From positions 62,001 to 126,000 of the forward strand of contig JBHEQS010000001.1 of assembly GCA_046530765.1 (NCBI GenBank): a stretch of 64,000 bases of DNA. Direction: 5' to 3'. A program made the translations under genes and the position numbers. This document shows, one piece after another, positions 10,467 to 24,644 of this stretch (position 1 is the stretch's first letter; each line of letters opens with the position of its first letter). This stretch comes from Arsenophonus sp046530765. Its GTDB lineage: Bacteria; Pseudomonadota; Gammaproteobacteria; Enterobacterales; Enterobacteriaceae. The notes under the pieces were generated by a model that saw only the letters and a program-made list of their open reading frames with translations, was not told the origin of the DNA and ran no database searches.

Positions 10467-11000
10467 CTATATATTTTATTAAAAAGATATAACAATGGTT
10501 GATTAGTTATAATATGAATATTCAATTAATAAAAATTATTAATTATTCAAAACAAAATACCAAGAGGATTGTAAGTAATGCATTTAACTAACTTAAAATA
10601 TCCTTTATAATAGTCTATCATAAATAAATCTATTAGTATTAATTATAAATAAAGTATTTTAATAAAATCAACATTATATGCAATTCCTATTTAAATTATA
10701 GTTTGTTACATGCATATGCTGTGGATTGTTAAAATTAATTATATTAATAATTTAAAAAATTCTCATGTGATACTTGATAAGTAAATTATGTCAATAATTT
10801 TACTATAAATAATAATTTAACTAAATAAGTAATTTTTTTTTAATTACAATGTTTTATTAAAAAATATTGTAATTTTAGATTTAACATTTATTTATATATT
10901 TTATATAATATAACTAAGTTTACATTATTGTATAATAAACGACATAATCAATGATTAGATAAAATATATTAAAAATAAATATAAATAATAGAAATTAAAT

Positions 11001-11042
11001 TAGCGATTAGCGATTAGCGATTAGCGATTAGCGATTAGCGAT
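11001..11042. repeat. Heptanucleotide tandem repeat, six perfect TAGCGAT units
   Basis: Six exact head-to-tail copies of TAGCGAT. The unit is 3/7 G+C (43%) in surroundings near 16%. No frame is maintained through it. A likely variable-number locus; its GC content suggests recent expansion or a constraint on the motif. Confidence 0.95.
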
Positions 11043-14000
11043 CATAATAACTAAGATATCAATTAATCAGAAAATAATTTCTCAACAGAATGATAAATGG
11101 TTGCTTTAGTGAAATAATTATACTGTTTATTATAATATTTTTTATAAAATTAACATAATATTACTAACATATAATAAGTAATTAATTTCAACAAATATTC
11201 ATTTATGTTAGATTAACAATCTATAAAAGATAATTATATAATTGAATTTGTTAGAAGCTAATTTAGATAATATTTATTCTTAATTATACATACATCTCTA
11301 CAACAGAATAGAGATGTTGGTGATAAATAATTATTTATTTTTACATATAATTAATTGTGCAAAATTATAGTTTTAATGTTAATTATTTATTTGTATATAC
11401 TAAATCAGTAGATTTTGTTAATTTAAATATATTTATATGGAAAATATTTATTAATGATTAATTTTTTATTCATATTCACTTAAAATATTTATATAATGAA
11501 ATTATTTAATTTTATAAAAATTATTTTATATAAAAAAGTGTCAATTTTATTATTTATTTATTGTCAAAATTTATTTATAGATTCCATAGGCCTAAATATT
11601 CAAATTGATAAAAAATAGGAAAATTGATAATAACTAATAAACAAATAATAAGATTACAATTTATATAAATATATAAATTTATATATTTTGAAATAAATTA
11701 GAACAGACATAAAATCTACATGAATAAAAATAATTTTAAACAATTAAAGTTACATCAATTTTTGTTTAAATTGGATATAATTGTTAAATATAATAATGAA
11801 TTAACTGAGATTATAATATAAGTACATTGAAATACTACCTATTAATCAATATATATCTGTTATATCAAAATCAATTCTAAGAAATTTAAACTTATTTACA
11901 TACATATTCATTATTTTATATAAAATTTATTAGAAAGATATTATCAAATTTTAGATTATATTTTTATCATAAATTTAAGTTTATATAATTAAAAGATATT
12001 AATATAGCAATAAAATAATAGAATTCCTTATTGTGAAAATTGATATGCACTTAAAAAGATTTAAAATATAAATAATTATAAAAATATTAATGATTGTATC
12101 AATTACTTATTTACATAAGTGTCGTTTTAAAAACTAAATCTATTAATTAAAAATTAGTTTTGTACATGTAAATTCAGATGTTATATATTCTGCAATAAAA
12201 TACATAAATTTTTTGATATGCAGTAATATATAGTGCCTAGATATAAACAAATAAAAAATATAGCATATACTTAATTATGAACGTTTTATTGAATATCTTT
12301 AAGATCCATGTTGTTTATGAAAACCATTCTTTATTGCATGAAATCTTCTAATAAAAAATTTGTTAACTATATAAATTTTTAGATACACATTTATATTATA
12401 TTATACATCTAAACTAGATTAACTTAGCATAGACTGCTGTGTATCAATAAAAATGAAACATTAGAAGTTAATATAATTTAATTTATACACAATTTAGATG
12501 TTATATATAATAGTATCAATATACTTTATAATAAAAATCGTATTAAATTAAAATTTAAAGTACAAAAATTACTATGATTAAAATTATTTTTTTTGACACA
12601 TAAATAAAATTAAAAATAGAATTATTATTAGTATTTTATTTTGTTAAATTGATGCTAAATTTTAAAAATAATAATAGTTTATATTATAATAAAAACTATT
12701 AATTTACTAGAAATATTAAGTCTTTTTAATAAAAAAATTATATCATTTTGCACTTTTTATAAATTAATATTTCAAAAATTTTTAACTTATAATATATAAA
12801 AATAATTTCTTAGTTTAAGAAATAAATTTTTAAGAAATTAAAAATTGATATAAAATTTTGTTTTTTTTCGATACATGATCGATTAAAATCACTCGATATC
12901 TATCAATAAATATAGTTAATTAATTGAATTTTAACTATAAATTTATAATTTAATAGTAATTTTTATAGTTATTTTATTTACTATCTTGTATTCTTTTTTA
13001 GAATAATTAATATAATAAACTTTAAAAGTTATACTAATCCATTATTTGCAAATTAGTTCAAAGATAAATTTATTTATAAATTATTAAACATCAAAATGAT
13101 GTAAATTAACTGTAGTTTCTTGTCCTTGCATTTGTCATGCAATTACAATTGATATTATAATAAAAGAGTTAATTCAATTATACATAAAAGACGAGCCATA
13201 CATTAAATGTTTGCCGTCTAATATTATATCTTGAAATAAATATTAAGTATTATAAATTCAAAGAATTTTAATATAACCTCCATCAAACACTATTTTACTA
13301 GTTAAGTTAAATTAAAGAAAATTTTTAATTTTCCGTATTAATATATTAGTAAATTATAATAATAAAAATATTATTAAAAAATATTAAAGCAGTACTGTGG
13401 ATATTTTGTTTTTTTACTTCTATTGTATTTAACAAAGTTAAACAAATTATCTAGAAATAATGTTATCTTAGTTGAATAATTAATTTATTAATACAATCTA
13501 TTTAATAGATGATGATAGTTCACGACCAATTGTTTGCATAAATTATTTATTTAAATTATTAATTATAATACATAATAACGCAAAAGATTACAAATTATAA
13601 TTAAATTCTTAATTATTACAAATAATAAAATATTTTCGTTTAATAAAAACATAATAATTGAACATTATAGAAATATTTTACCAATATTATTTATGTAAAA
13701 AAAATAAAATAAATGTGTCTTTCAATTGATTTGTATTGACTTACATAAAACTGCTAATAGTTTTAATTAACTAACATATAAGTATGCAAATGGAATAATG
13801 ATTATTTAAAATTAATGGCTGCGCTATTATTTATTTTTATATAAAATCTGATTTAATACATATCAATTTAAATAAATTAGAATTAATTAAAGAGAAGTTA
13901 GTATATAGGAATTACATATTATATATAATATAATTATATTATAATCTATAATTTTACTTTAATTGTTTAGTTTTAAATTTACTTTAACTATAATATACTT

Positions 14001-15832
14001 GATTCAATGTAAGTAATTTATGCATTTGAAAATTTAATATCGATAATTTTTGTTAGATTTTAATCTCATTTTTTATTTGATAATTTTTAATTAAATAAAC
14101 AACTCTTATTGTATACTATAATTTTAGAATAAATAAGAATTATTATCTTTGTGATAAAAACATATCTATTGAATTATTTTCAAATTTAAGAAGTGAGTAG
14201 TATAAAAAATGTAGTATATAATAAATAATTGCCTATTATACTGAAGCAAAAAAAAATAGATTAATCTTATATATCAATCTTATATTAGTAGTCTATAATA
14301 ATAGCATTACTTATATTTTAAATATTTATAAATTTTACGTACTATTATATAAATTAATTTATTTTTGTAGTACTATATTGTAATCTTATAAACTTATAAT
14401 CTTGGTAATAACGTAAATGACATATCTTTTATTCATTCAAATCAATCATCATGGAAATATTTAACAACTAACATATTAGTAAAACATTAATGAACAATAT
14501 TATCTTTTATATTTTTATCATTTACTTAAAATATTCTTTAGTTATTGCTAAATATTTATACTTAATTAGAATTATTTAAACTTTTTATTAACTAGCAAAT
14601 TTTGTTAAATTATTTTTTTATTAATTCACTAAATAATTAAAATTAAATAATTTTTATAATATAATTAATATTTAGTTATATTTTATTGTTTTTGAATAGT
14701 GCAATATTTATTTAATATATAAATTAATGTATAAGTATTTATATCTATCCTAAGAGCGAAATGTTCATTTTATTTTATTTATAGTTAGTTTCAATATAAA
14801 TTACTTTCTGTTCTATTTAATAATAATTATGTTGATTCAATTTTTAGAATGAATATAAAAGCAATTACAAATAATATGATATCTTAATTACTAAATAATA
14901 TAGTTTCCAAAAAAAATGATAGTATTTATTACTCTATATAATATTTACATCTCTTTGCGAACTAGATGTTATACTGCAATAATCAAAGTAATGATTTATA
15001 TCATAAGCTGTTAAAATTAAATATTATATTTTAATATATAATACAATTATTGACAGTTTATTGGTTGTTATTTATTTTGAAATAATATTTTTTTTGGAAA
15101 AAAAGTAAATTATTATAAATCTGTCAAGCGTTAGTCTTAAGTTAATTTAAGTGTAGTAGTTATTTCTTGATCATCATAAAAAAAATCATAATTAGATTAA
15201 TTATGAATTAAATTTAAAAATATTAAAGATATCAAAAAACTAAATAATTATTTTAATAACGAAATAAAATATTATGTTATATTAATGGTTAAATATTTTT
15301 AATATCTAGGATATGATTATAATTATAAAATGTTATTGTTTATTATTTTAGAATTATAATGTTTGTATATAAATTGCTGTCTATATATAAGTAAGTTTAA
15401 TATAACTAAGAAATTATTTTATTAAACTTGATATTCTATCTTAGAATATACATTGTTATATTTTGTAGTTAGTAGCATTATGTTTGTTGGCAACAAGAAG
15501 ATATATATGAAATATATTATTTATCTATAACTATATATACAATAGTAAGAAAATAGAAATAATTAATTAAAGAATCTATTTTGGTATTAACATGCGCGCT
15601 TATTCAGATGCAGGATTTTATTAATTAATATTAATCTTAATCATCTATTTCTAAGAAAATATGTTTTATTTTAAATAAAGTTTTTTATTTTTTAAATTTA
15701 ATTATTTTATTTTTAGAACAAAATTTATATATTATTTTATAGTTTAGTTATTTATTTATCAAATTTATTATGTTTATTAAATAATAACTAAAATATAAAT
15801 AAAATATTTGTATAAAAGTCACAATTAGCAAT

Positions 15833-15866
15833 ACAACTAATAATTTTATTAAAAATTATTAGTTGT
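15833..15866. repeat. 15-bp perfect hairpin
   Basis: Arms 15833-15847 and 15852-15866 pair perfectly around a 4-nt loop. No adjacent gene. Confidence 0.6.
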
Positions 15867-16726
15867 TATTTACTGAATAATTACTAATTCAAATTAAATG
15901 GCGTGGCGCAAATTACAAAAAAATTATGTCATTAAATTTTGCATATTAATTTATTTTGTACTATCATATATAGAAATTATACTAAGGTATATCTTTGATT
16001 TACTTTTATAAAAATATTATTTGTATATCTTATTAAAGATAATATTTTTTAGTAAAAAATATTAAGCGTGAATAAATATTTTTTTACACTAGTAATAATA
16101 AAATTACTAGATCAGATCGTATCTGACACCATAATTTCACTAAAACTAAATTATATTTATCTTCTATAAAAAATAAATATATATAAGATGAATTGCTGAA
16201 TATAAGAGGTAAAAGAAAATAAAATAATTTTATAAAAACTACTTATTATTAACTAAATTCAAGTTAATTATAATTTGTTTATTATGGTTTTTAGAAAAGA
16301 TTAAAAATTAAAGTTATAATTATTATAAATTAAAAGTATTCATAAAGGTAGTATAGTCTTAATGGAATAATAAAATAAATAAAAGCAATATACCAATTGT
16401 AGCATTTTTTGTAAAAAAAATGATATTTTAAATATAGTTTTAATATAAATATTATAAAAATCAAATGATATAAAGATAAAATATACTATAATATAATAGA
16501 TAACAGGCATTAATTTAAATGGATTTATAATTTTGTTGATTTATGAGCAATTAAACAAATATTTGTGTGACAAAAATGATAGATCATATTAATTATATTA
16601 TGCATATAATAGCATTTTAAATAATTGAGTATGTAACAATTAAATAATATTCAATATCTTAATAGTATGTATCTTAAAACTTCTTATTTTATTGTAACAA
16701 TACAAATTACATATGTAATTTTAGAG

Positions 16727-16754
16727 GTAACAATAAATGTTTATTTATTGTTAC
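16727..16754. repeat. 12-bp perfect hairpin
   Basis: Arms 16727-16738 (GTAACAATAAAT) and 16743-16754 (ATTTATTGTTAC) with a 4-nt loop. No adjacent gene. Confidence 0.55.
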
Positions 16755-18583
16755 TTTACTTATTAGTTCAAATGTATATTATTATTGCATTTTTATATAT
16801 ATTATTAATTGCTTAATAGCAATGAAATTTAAATATAAACGAAAATATTTTTTTAAATTTTCTAAAATATGTATATAATTTTATTTTTATTTTCTGAATT
16901 AACTAAATTATATATATTAATATTTTAATATATTTAATAACTTTATGATTTAATTCATTTTTAACAAAATTTAAATATTATTTTTTAATATATAAGAAAG
17001 ATAATTTTATATAGCATAGCATTATTTAATTTTAAATACAAAATATTAAAAAATAATGTAAAAAGATTTTTTATCTATTATCGTAAACAACAAATTTATA
17101 TAGTTTATTTATATTAAATTAGTTGTAATTCAAAAAAAATAATAAAATTAAAAACAAATATTACTCATATTTAATTATAGATGATATTATAGATAAATAA
17201 GAAAATAATTATTAATTTTGCCTTATCAAAGCATGATTATAAAACAAAAAAAACTTAGTTTAATTACATCTAAAATTATAAAGAGAATATTCTTTTATTT
17301 CTAATAATATAGAAATAGAGTTTAAATCAATACAAAAACAAGGTTTAAATCTACGAAATAAAAAACTCCAAGATTAATATCATTATATTTTTTTATTTTA
17401 TAACTAATTATAATTATTTTTTTAAATATTTTAAAAGTTTAATTTATGATAGCTTTTTATTTTCAATAAACTTATTTATAAACTATTTAGTACCGATTAT
17501 AAGCAATATAGTCATAACTAACTAAATTTCAATTTTAACTTGATCATTATAGTTATACAAATATTTAATTTTAGTTCTTAGAGCAATTATATACTAATAC
17601 ATTTAATTACAAAATAAAAGATATTTAAATTATATGTTAAGATAAAATTTATTAAGTATATATTAACATTACTGTTATGTTTATGCTTTACTTTTATTAA
17701 AAATGTCTATTTGTTATATCTTTTATGTTCTAAGCAGAATTAATTAATATACTTTAAATAATATATTTTAATATGCACATTTATGTAATATTAAATTAAA
17801 TATAGGTTTGTTCATTAACATTAACATAAAATAGATTAGTTATTATAAATGATATAAACTATATTATGCTTATAGATAGAAATTGTTAATTTAATAGATT
17901 ATATTAAGATTAATAATCTTACAATATACAAATTTGCTAATCATTTTGTGAATTTTATTTTTCAGAAAAAAATCTCTTAATATATTAGTAAGACAATTAA
18001 ATTATTTTTGAGCTAGTTAGTACATTTTTTAAAAATTTTTAATTAAATATAATTATTTATATTAATTTTATTAAAATTCAGTATGTAATTTATTTACTGT
18101 AACAAACAATAATATAATATTTTATATATCTAAAGTAGATAAATTAATGATAGTGCAGTATACAAATTTATTAAAAATAAATAAAAATAATATAAAAATA
18201 TTAATAATAAGTGATATTTATAATAATATTTGCATTTATATATTTGTAATAAATTAAAAGTTTGTTATTTAAAATAATTTCATTACCAAAATAGTTAAGA
18301 ATTAATATAAATAAAAATTAATTATATGTTGTTTTATTTTTTTTATTATTTAGATATTTTTTATAGAAATATTATATATTTATATTTTAATATATTTTAA
18401 ATCTAAATAATTATTATATTTATTTAATAATTACTTATAACATTATTGTTAAAATTTATTAATTATAGACTTAATAAAAATATTATTTAGTTCTTTCCAA
18501 TAGTTTATGCTGATTATAAATTTTTAGAAACAAACATATAGAATTTTTAATTAATAATATTTTTTATTAATATCATACAGTAT

Positions 18584-18623
18584 ATTACTAATTAACATAG
18601 TTGAAATTCTGTTAATTAGTAAT
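18584..18623. repeat. 14-bp hairpin
   Basis: Arms 18584-18597 and 18610-18623 pair perfectly with a 12-nt loop, followed by TTTCCTTTATT. It lies about 900 bp past the lysS stop, too far to be called its terminator with any confidence. Confidence 0.5.
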
Positions 18624-19524
18624 TTTCCTTTATTATTTTAATTAGTTATAATATAATCATATTATATATTTAGTTAATTTATATATTATAGTAATTAAGA
18701 AATCTAACTTAAATCTTGTTTATAAATTTTAAGTTAACTACAATTAAAGTGGTAAGTATGCTAAGAGATATTAAATAATTTAAAGATTAGTATAATGAAA
18801 TTACTTGTAAAATAATTTTATTATAAATGTTAACTTTACCAACTACAGATAAACTCTAATATTGTTTAGCCACAAAGAAATATATTTAATTTAACAAACT
18901 GGTACTAATATATACATACCATTAATAATTTTGAATCTATAATGTTATTATAACATAAAATAATAAATAGATTATTATTTAATTTTATAAAAATAATTTT
19001 TTATGCTATAAGTCATATCTTTTATTATTAAAATAAAAAAAATATGATTAAAATTTACTAGTATTAAATTAGTTTATATTTATAGATCTAATAAATTATT
19101 ATTTCATTTTTGTTGTATAATTATTTATTAAAATAATATCCTTGAGATATTAATAATAATTAGTTCACTATTTAAAATGATATAGAAATAAAAAAGTTTT
19201 ATAATTTAGTCTATACTATCTGTTTATATATAATTTAAATATGAATTTCTATAATAGCAAATCATAGTTTTATCATTCTATACAATTAGAAAGCAATATA
19301 TACTAAATTTACATGAATATGATAAATAATTTTATAAATTATTTAATAAAAATTAAAATATCATTTTACATCTAGAAGTATAATTTAGACAAACAAAAAT
19401 GTTAAGAACAATTAATTTATACTAGAAAGATATAAATAGTTTAAAATTATTAATATTGAAATTATATTTATTTTTTATTGATATTAATATATTTTACACT
19501 AATAATAATAATTAATTTATTTTG

Positions 19525-21036
19525 CTATTTGCCAGGACGCAATGTTGGAAATAGAATGACATCACGAATTGTATGACTATCAGTTAATAACATAATCATC
19601 CGATCAATACCAATTCCCAAACCGGCAGTTGGTGGTAATCCGTGCTCTAGTGCTGTAATATAATCTTCATCATAAAACATGGCTTCATTATCACCTCTAT
19701 CTTTTTGACGAACTTGTTCAGAGAATCGTATAGCTTGATCTTCTACATCATTTAGCTCAGAAAAACCATTAGCAATTTCATAACCATCTATAAAAAACTC
19801 AAACCTATCAGCAATAAGTGGATTATTGTCATTACGACGAGCCAATGGCGATACTTCTATAGGGTATTCAGTAATAAATGTAGGCTGGATTAAATGTCTT
19901 TCAGCAACTGCTTCAAAAATCTTATACTGGAGTCGACCTAATCCACATTCAGTTTCTATCTCAATATTCAGTAATTTTATAATTTTTATTACTTTATTTA
20001 TATCATCTAAATCAGTAAGATGCATTTCTGAATAATATTTAACTATTGCTTCTTTCATTGTCATTTTATTAAAAGGTTGTCCAAAATTAAATGAATAATC
20101 TGCATATTTTACCAATGTTGTACCCAATACTTCTTGTGTCACTGTTCTGAATAACTCTTCTATTAATACAATAAGATCTTCATAGTCAGAGTAAGCCATA
20201 TAAAGTTCCATCATTGTAAACTCCGGGTTATGGCGATACGAAATCCCTTCATTACGAAAATTGCGATTAATTTCAAAAATTCGTTCAAATCCACCAACAA
20301 CTAATTGTTTTAAATAAAGCTCTGGCGATATACGAAGATACATATCAATATTTAACGCATTATGATGAGTAACAAATGGATGAGCAGTTGCTCCACCTGG
20401 TATAAGTTGCATCATTGGTGTTTCAACTTCGATAAAACGTTTACTAACCATAAATTTACGCAAAGCAGATATCACCTTGGAGCGGACGATAAAAGTTTGT
20501 CGTGATTTATCATTAACAATAAGATCGAGATATCGTTGACGATATCGCTTTTCCTGATCTACCAAACCATGAAATTTATCTGGCATCGAACGCAATGCTT
20601 TAGTTAATAAATAAATCTCATGGCAATAAATTGTTAATTCACCTGTTTTAGTTTTAAATAGTTTACCTCTAACACCGAGAATATCACCAAGATCCCATTT
20701 CTTAAATTGCTCCTTATACTTCCCTTTTTGTAAATTATTACTAGAAATATAAATTTGAATACGACCCATCATATCTTGTAAAGTAGCAAAAGATGTTTTG
20801 CCACTTATACGACGTGTCATCATTCGCCCTGCAACAGATACTTTAATATTCAATTTAGAAATATCTTTTGCATCATGATCACCATATTTCCTACGTAAAT
20901 CGCTAGAGAAATCTTCACGTCTAAAATCATTAGGAAAAGCAATACCACTATCTCGCAATTCTGTTAGTTTTTCACGACGAGTTTTTGATTCATTATTTAA
21001 ATAAAATGATTGTCCAGTACAATGTCTTTGAAACAT
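19525..21036 (-). CDS. lysS: Lysyl-tRNA synthetase, class II
   Basis: Charges tRNA-Lys with lysine. 503 aa (E. coli LysS 505). It has an N-terminal OB-fold anticodon-binding domain (about 60-150, with AGRMMTRRISGK) and a class II catalytic core with motif 2 (FRNEGISYRHNPEFTMMELY) and motif 3 near the C-terminus (GLGIGIDRMIML). The start ATG at 21036 has AAGGA about 6 nt upstream. The first ten or so residues (MFQRHCTGQSF) do not match E. coli, but LNNESKTRREKL follows at the right place. In E. coli lysS follows prfB at a different locus; here it stands alone between suhB and glyA with no prfB beside it, so a rearrangement has placed it here or genes between have been lost. Confidence 0.97.
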   Translation of the reverse strand: MFQRHCTGQSFYLNNESKTRREKLTELRDSGIAFPNDFRREDFSSDLRRKYGDHDAKDISKLNIKVSVAGRMMTRRISGKTSFATLQDMMGRIQIYISSNNLQKGKYKEQFKKWDLGDILGVRGKLFKTKTGELTIYCHEIYLLTKALRSMPDKFHGLVDQEKRYRQRYLDLIVNDKSRQTFIVRSKVISALRKFMVSKRFIEVETPMMQLIPGGATAHPFVTHHNALNIDMYLRISPELYLKQLVVGGFERIFEINRNFRNEGISYRHNPEFTMMELYMAYSDYEDLIVLIEELFRTVTQEVLGTTLVKYADYSFNFGQPFNKMTMKEAIVKYYSEMHLTDLDDINKVIKIIKLLNIEIETECGLGRLQYKIFEAVAERHLIQPTFITEYPIEVSPLARRNDNNPLIADRFEFFIDGYEIANGFSELNDVEDQAIRFSEQVRQKDRGDNEAMFYDEDYITALEHGLPPTAGLGIGIDRMIMLLTDSHTIRDVILFPTLRPGK

Positions 21037-23390
21037 TTTTTTCCTTATAGCTTATAGAAATAAGATAGATTGCATACCAGATTTGAAGTTTAATTCAATA
21101 AACTTATACAAATAACTAATAGTAAATATTTAATATTATTATCTTTTACTAATTATTTATTAAAATTTTGATTTTGTAATGCTTCATATATTTTTCTTTT
21201 ATTCTTTTCAAAATTGAATAAATATTTTTTTATTATAGAATATTTATTCTAAAATAAGATAATTATCATAAATAAAACATAAATTATTGATATAAGTAAC
21301 TATGTTTTATTAACATATTATTTAAAATCATGTAAATATTTATTAATAAATTCAGTGTATTTATTTTAATATAAATGTTATATTTTACCAAATAACGTAT
21401 TAATTTTTAACTAGAAAATCTAGAAAATTGATAGGAGGCGTAAAAAAAAAGAATTTTTATGCATTAAACAAGAAAAACTAAATTAAGATATTAATTATCT
21501 ATTAATAATGTTAATCAATAATATTTATTACTAATAATTATTGATTAAACTTACTATAACAAAAACTTTTATTTATTTTTTATTTTATAAAAATTTAAAC
21601 TATACCAATAGTATATTTTTAAAAAACAAATATATTAATTAAAGTTTGAGTATAATTTTTACTCAACTTTCCTTTAAATTAAATATAAAACATTACTATA
21701 ATTATTCTATAAAAATATATGCTAAAACTATAGTTTATTGAGTTTTATTTCAAGATAGTGTGTATTTTTATTTAATTTACTTATCTTGTTTTAGTTTATC
21801 CTATATTTGAGATTAGTTAAGTTCAGTAGTTACTAGTTTTAAATATAATTATATATCATAGTTAAAGATATCTATCAAGATCTTCTTAAGTTTATATATA
21901 ATATTTAATTTAATTTTTTATTATATTAATTTTAAACGTACCATTAATTATATATTATTTAATAGTTTTTTTGTTAAATTTTTAAAATATAAACTTTTAT
22001 AATAATGAGTCTTATTACATGATCATAGTTTGTAATAATATTATTCATTATAAACTTTTAAAAAAAATCTAATTTATTAAGTAACCACTTAAACCTACGT
22101 ATGAAAACTTAAGATTAAATATAACTAATTATAAATTAATATAAAAAAAAGACATTACTTATAACAAGAAAAATCACAAGCATATTATGTAATATTTAGT
22201 TAATAATTATGGTAAAAATATCATCAATATAATAAAAGTTAATTTTTATTACATTATAAATATGAGTTATTTATAAAATTTTATATAGCAGAATTTATTT
22301 AAAAAATTAAAATATTATAGTAAAGTAAGTAACCTACAAAGTTTAATATATATTTTGCTCTTGTGTTCCATCATATCATCTTGAATTTTGTCTATTTTCG
22401 TAGTTTTCACATACTCCAGAATTAATAAATAACTATTAAAATAAATGTTAAATAATATATTTATGATTATTAAATTGTTTAATTTCTAATTTTATTATTT
22501 ATATAGTATATTTTTTAGATAAAATTCACAAAAAAACATTTTTTTAAAAAAAAGTAAAAACTTATCAAAAATAAGAAAGTCTATATGTTGTCAATTATAA
22601 AAATAATAATTTTTATTTAAAATATTAATTAAGTTGTATATATATAAATTACTTAAATATAATTAATTTAATAATAATAGAATTATTTTGTAGAAATATT
22701 TAATCTAAAAGTAACAATTTATTTCGCACAAAAATTATATATCTATATTGATAATTTTATTTTTTGTAATTAATAAATATTTTACTACTATTACTATGAT
22801 AGTATAATACTTTTAAAATTAAGATATTGAGTCAAATTTTTACTAATTATATTAACAATATTATTAATATAACAAAATATAATTATGTAAATAAACTAAA
22901 AGCAAAATAGAAATAAATATTAACAAATAATTGAATAATATTAATATTTTATATTTATCTTAACATATTTATTATTTTATTGATAGAAAAGAAGAGTGAA
23001 ATATTATTTCTATTCCTTATGTTAAGATAAATGATATTAAAAAGTTTTTATTTCTTTACGATTAGTTTATTTAATAAAATAATTACTTAAATTTAATTAA
23101 ATTAGTGTAATTACAAAACTATTTGATCAAATAGTTTTTATAGTTTAAATATTAATTATATAAATATCTTAAATTATTTAATGATAAATATAAATTATTA
23201 ATTATAAATTAATACTAATTTAACTTATTTTATTGATAGATAAAATAATAACTAAGTAATCTATTGTAATAGATATGAATCAATCGTTTATATAACTTTA
23301 AATTAGCTATCTAGATTAACTAAACGTTTATGATGTCTTATATTTATTTAGTAAAAAAAAATTTAAGTATTATTAAATTAGGAGTAATAA
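21037..23390. other. 2.35 kb non-coding interval between lysS and glyA
   Basis: No gene recognised; prfB, which precedes lysS in E. coli, is not visible. Contains a 12-bp-arm IR (21511-21522 with 21537-21548) and the 24-bp palindrome at 23115-23138. It must hold the promoters of both flanking genes, which are divergent, but none could be chosen reliably in such AT-rich DNA. Confidence 0.6.
23115..23138. repeat. 24-bp perfect palindrome
   Basis: Halves 23115-23126 (AAAACTATTTGA) and 23127-23138 are exact reverse complements with a TGATCA centre. It lies about 250 bp upstream of glyA; regulatory use is possible but unproven. Confidence 0.65.
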
Positions 23391-24644
23391 ATGTTAAACA
23401 GCGGAATAAATATTGAAGATTATGACAAAGAATTATGGAAAGCAATGGAAAATGAAGTTAAGCGTCAAGAGGATCATATTGAATTAATTGCTTCAGAAAA
23501 TTATACTAGTCATAGAGTTATGCAGGCTCAGGGTTCACAACTTACTAATAAGTATGCAGAAGGTTATCCTGGTAAACGTTATTATAGTTGCTGTGAATAT
23601 ATTGATATTGTTGAACAGCTTGCTATTAATCGAGCAAAAACTTTATTTGATGCAGATTTTGCCAATGTTCAGCCACACTCAGGTTCTCAAGCTAATATTG
23701 CTGTTTATATGGCTTTATTGGAACCTGGAGATACTGTATTGGGTATGAATTTATCACACGGTGGGCATTTAACACATGGGTCTCCAGTCAATTTTTCCGG
23801 AAAGTTTTATAATATTATTTCTTATGGTCTTACTGAAAATGGTAAAATTGATTACGATCATATAACTACTCAGACACAAAAATATAAACCTAAAATGATT
23901 ATTGGTGGTTTTTCTTCTTATTCAGGGATAGCTGATTGGGCTAAAATGCGTCAAATTGCAGATAGTGTATCTGCTTATTTATTTGTTGATATGGCGCATG
24001 TTGCTGGCTTGGTTGCCGCCCGAATTTACCCAAATCCAGTTCCTCATGCGCATGTCGTTACTACAACCACACATAAGACTTTGTGTGGTCCTCGAGGTGG
24101 ATTAATTTTAGCCACAGGTGGTACTAAGGAATTTTATAAAAAAATAAATTCTGCTGTATTCCCAGGAACTCAAGGAGGACCATTAATGCATGTCATTGCT
24201 GGCAAGGCGGTGGCGCTAAAAGAAGCTATGTCTATTGAATTTAAAATCTATCAACAGCAAGTAATTAAAAATGCTAAAACAATGGTTGAAGTTTTTATTA
24301 ATCGCGATTATAATATCATATCTGGTGGGACAGAAAACCATTTATTTTTAATAAATTTACTTAATAAAGGTATCATCGGTAAAGAGGCAGATTCTGCATT
24401 ATCTCGCGCTAATATTGCTGTCAACAAAAATAGCATACCAAATGATCCAAATTGTCCATCTATTGCTTCAGGTATTCGTATTGGATCACCAGCAATCACG
24501 CGTCGTGGTTTCAAAGAAAAAGAATCTGCTGAATTATCTAATTGGATATGTGATATTTTAAACAATATTAATGATGAAAGTGTAATTAAAAACGTAAAAC
24601 AAAAAGTATTGTCGGTTTGCAAAAAATTTCCAGTTTATTTATAA
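23391..24644 (+). CDS. glyA: Serine hydroxymethyltransferase
   Basis: PLP enzyme that converts serine and tetrahydrofolate to glycine and 5,10-methylene-tetrahydrofolate, the main one-carbon source. 417 aa, the same length as E. coli GlyA and collinear with it. The PLP lysine is K229 in TTTTHKTLCGPRGG; SENYTS and the NVQPHSGSQAN motif are intact. The usual YYGGCEY motif reads YYSCCEY here (positions 64-70), an unusual change near the active site. The start ATG is preceded by AGGAG at good spacing. It is isolated, with a divergent lysS upstream and a perfect palindrome overlapping its stop codon. No PurR or MetR operator could be recognised. Confidence 0.97.
   Translation: MLNSGINIEDYDKELWKAMENEVKRQEDHIELIASENYTSHRVMQAQGSQLTNKYAEGYPGKRYYSCCEYIDIVEQLAINRAKTLFDADFANVQPHSGSQANIAVYMALLEPGDTVLGMNLSHGGHLTHGSPVNFSGKFYNIISYGLTENGKIDYDHITTQTQKYKPKMIIGGFSSYSGIADWAKMRQIADSVSAYLFVDMAHVAGLVAARIYPNPVPHAHVVTTTTHKTLCGPRGGLILATGGTKEFYKKINSAVFPGTQGGPLMHVIAGKAVALKEAMSIEFKIYQQQVIKNAKTMVEVFINRDYNIISGGTENHLFLINLLNKGIIGKEADSALSRANIAVNKNSIPNDPNCPSIASGIRIGSPAITRRGFKEKESAELSNWICDILNNINDESVIKNVKQKVLSVCKKFPVYL

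Larger units (their letters stand above)
9275..19524. other. 10.2 kb gene desert
   Basis: No open frame that looks like a protein, no tRNA-like GC-rich patch and no insertion sequence seen. It holds tandem repeats at 9828-9863 and 11001-11042 and perfect hairpins at 10425-10466, 15833-15866, 16727-16754 and 18584-18623. A small GC-richer relict, around 15897-15912 (GGCGTGGCGC), could not be assigned. Confidence 0.7.
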
